Positions 5,763 to 6,574 of a stretch of 6,574 nt of DNA are shown here, piece by piece; position 1 is the first letter of the stretch, and every line of letters starts with the position of its first letter. A program made the translations under genes and the position numbers. The notes beneath the pieces are model-generated. The model searched no databases, was not told the origin of the DNA, and worked only from the letters and a program-made list of their open reading frames with translations. Source of the DNA: Candidatus Roizmanbacteria bacterium (GTDB lineage Bacteria > Patescibacteriota > Microgenomatia > UBA1406 > GWC2-37-13); contig JAAXWV010000075.1 of assembly GCA_013334845.1 (NCBI GenBank), positions 1-6,574 on the forward strand, written 5' to 3'.

Positions 5763-5842
5763 GCAAAAACCTCCGACGGTTAAGGTATATTTGCGTAGGA
5801 CAAGCTCAATGGAATTAATAAACGCTGTCGGGACGCTGAATG

Positions 5843-6049
5843 CTATTGCTTATTCGCCTTTATCATGAAAGCCATGAAGTACTTTTGAAAGTATTCCTCT
5901 GTGAAGTTGTATTTATTTCGGCCATTAAAAAATCCAACAGAAATTCGCGCAAGCGTGTAATTTCTGACAGACCTGATCAATTTTTCGGATCCTCTATCGT
6001 GCAGTCGATAAGTTCCAGACTTCGATAAAGTGCGTTTATACTTAGCCAT
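5843..6049 (-). CDS. Small basic hypothetical protein, 68 aa
   Basis: From ATG 6049 to TAG. I do not recognise a family. The N-terminal half is strongly basic (MAKYKRTLSKSGTYRLHDRG), the C-terminal half is aromatic-rich (VGFFNGRNKYNF, then YFQKYFMAFMIKANK), and no membrane helix is evident. A small nucleic-acid-binding or partner protein is possible but not shown. The start lies 4 bp after the TAA (6056-6054) of the broken upstream frame, which suggests translational coupling in one operon with the surface-protein gene. No Shine-Dalgarno is clear (GGAAAAG about 12 bases upstream is weak). Codon pattern and composition favour this strand over the opposite-strand frame at 5840-6028. Confidence 0.6.
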   Translation of the reverse strand: MAKYKRTLSKSGTYRLHDRGSEKLIRSVRNYTLARISVGFFNGRNKYNFTEEYFQKYFMAFMIKANKQ

Positions 6050-6053
6050 TTAT

Positions 6054-6337
6054 TTATTCTTTTCCAGCTATAAGTACTTCCCACTTCGGTACCAATGTTA
6101 GACATCTGTTGGCAAAGTAATTACGTATGTCATTTATCATTGAGTCAAACTCAACAAGATTATCACCTTGTATTTGAGGATATAGATTTATTCCCGAAAG
6201 ATTTTTTCCTCATCTGTATGCAAGTCAGAAACAACGACCAATTCTTTGTTCGACACCAATAACAGCCTTTACTAAACCGCCCACTTTTTGTGACATTTCC
6301 TCCAACTTTGTATTTATAATGTTTTTGTTGGATTCAT
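6054..6337 (-). pseudogene. Frameshifted coding stretch of about 94 codons downstream of the Thr/Pro stalk
   Basis: Three pieces of protein-like sequence lie end to end in alternating frames. After ATG 6337 (MNPTK) the frame must shift at the A5 run 6326-6322 to read NIINTKLEEMSQKVGGLVKA and VIGVEQ. At the A3 run 6247-6245 it must shift again to read ELVVVSDLHTDEEK. At the A6 run 6207-6202 it must return to read NLSGINLYPQIQGDNLVEFD, then SMINDIRNYFANRCL and WEVLIAGKE, with TAA at 6056-6054. One added A, one removed A and one added A repair it to 94 residues. It could be a separate gene starting at ATG 6337 or the C-terminal domain of the surface protein, since the stalk frame runs directly into it. 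ATG 6296 with GGAGG only 2 bases before it is a less likely start. No family recognised. Real decay and homopolymer sequencing error cannot be told apart here. Confidence 0.6.
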
Positions 6338-6574
6338 GACTGCGGAGCCTGTGGCTACGGGTGTTTCTGTTGTTGGTGTAGGGATAGGAGTGTTTGTTGG
6401 TGAGCTCGTTGGAGTAGTAGTTGCGGCGCCACTCCCTTTATAGATAAAATTTCTCGATAGTGTTTTTACTTCACTTGAAACGGTACTTTTCACACGAAGC
6501 TGGAAATTGATATTCCCGTTTGCAACATTATATAAACACGGAGCATTGCTATTATATTCTGACCAAGTGCCGTC
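6314..6574 (-). CDS. C-terminal part of a secreted/surface protein: fibronectin-like domain plus Thr/Pro stalk, 5' part outside window
   Basis: The frame is open from the right edge to TAA 6316-6314, 86 residues. Residues 1-45 resemble the end of an Ig/fibronectin type III-like beta-sandwich repeat of the kind found in bacterial surface proteins: DGTWSEYNSN, then NGNINFQLRVKST (the usual 'GxxxFxVRaxD' strand) and TLSRNFIYKG as the last strand. Residues 48-75 are a Thr/Pro/Ser stalk (GAATTTPTSS, TPIPTPTTETP), typical of cell-wall or extracellular linkers. No LPxTG or C-terminal hydrophobic anchor is seen before the stop. The frame ends eight codons after MNPTK at an A5 run, beyond which coding-like sequence continues in another frame (6054-6337), so this stop may be premature. 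Location outside the cell is inferred from the stalk and domain type. Confidence 0.7.
   Translation of the reverse strand, partial: DGTWSEYNSNAPCLYNVANGNINFQLRVKSTVSSEVKTLSRNFIYKGSGAATTTPTSSPTNTPIPTPTTETPVATGSAVMNPTKTL

Noticed and set aside
4177..5840. GGGACGCTGAA occurs at 4177-4187 and 5830-5840, flanking the hydrolase-like gene, like attachment-site repeats.
   Set aside because: Only 11 bases match, several such matches are expected by chance in 6.5 kb, no integrase is seen, and the repeat does not include the tRNA 3' end.
5840..6028. 62-codon plus-strand frame.
   Set aside because: It is antisense to the 68-aa gene, whose composition and position after the upstream stop are better.
1..6574. 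CRISPR array, insertion sequence or transposase.
   Set aside because: No regularly spaced direct repeats, no terminal inverted repeats with a transposase frame, and no cas-like protein were seen.

Overview
The window looks like a piece of a genome from an uncultivated bacterium of the Candidate Phyla Radiation (Patescibacteria) type. The grounds are indirect: moderately AT-rich DNA, mostly orphan proteins, a surface protein ending in a fibronectin-like domain plus a Thr/Pro stalk, start codons without good Shine-Dalgarno sequences, and intergenic triloop hairpins. TGA is used as a stop, so the recoded (TGA=Gly) lineages are unlikely. No rRNA or ribosomal protein gene is present to fix the taxonomy.

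Left part (1-3833), nearly all minus strand. In transcription order it holds: a gene of about 241 codons cut by an in-frame TAA (3833-3108); a 152-residue orphan (2818-2360); a 216-residue orphan 31 bp later (2328-1678); and the first 495 codons of a large restriction-modification protein (1486 to the left edge). The last joins an HsdR-type PD-(D/E)xK nuclease domain to an HsdM-type N6-adenine methyltransferase. A small plus-strand ORF (2861-3136) sits between the two upstream minus-strand genes; its natural ATG is out of frame by one base at an A6 run.

Middle (3844-4337). There are no protein genes. A tRNA-Ser(CGA) with encoded CCA lies at 4052-4141. It is preceded by a likely promoter and two tandem triloop hairpins, and followed by a cluster of stem-loops.

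Right part (4338-6574), all minus strand. It carries the C-terminal 86 residues of a surface protein, a downstream stretch of about 94 codons broken by three single-base shifts at A-runs, a small basic 68-residue protein starting 4 bp later, and then a separately promoted 470-residue cytoplasmic alpha/beta-hydrolase-like protein.

Three genes (1678-2328, 4338-5750 and the broken gene starting at 3833) have a -10-like hexamer placed so that transcription would begin at or within a few bases of the start codon. This fits leaderless or near-leaderless mRNAs. The least explained signals are the cluster of A-run frameshifts, the TAA-interrupted gene, and the orphan genes next to the restriction-modification gene.
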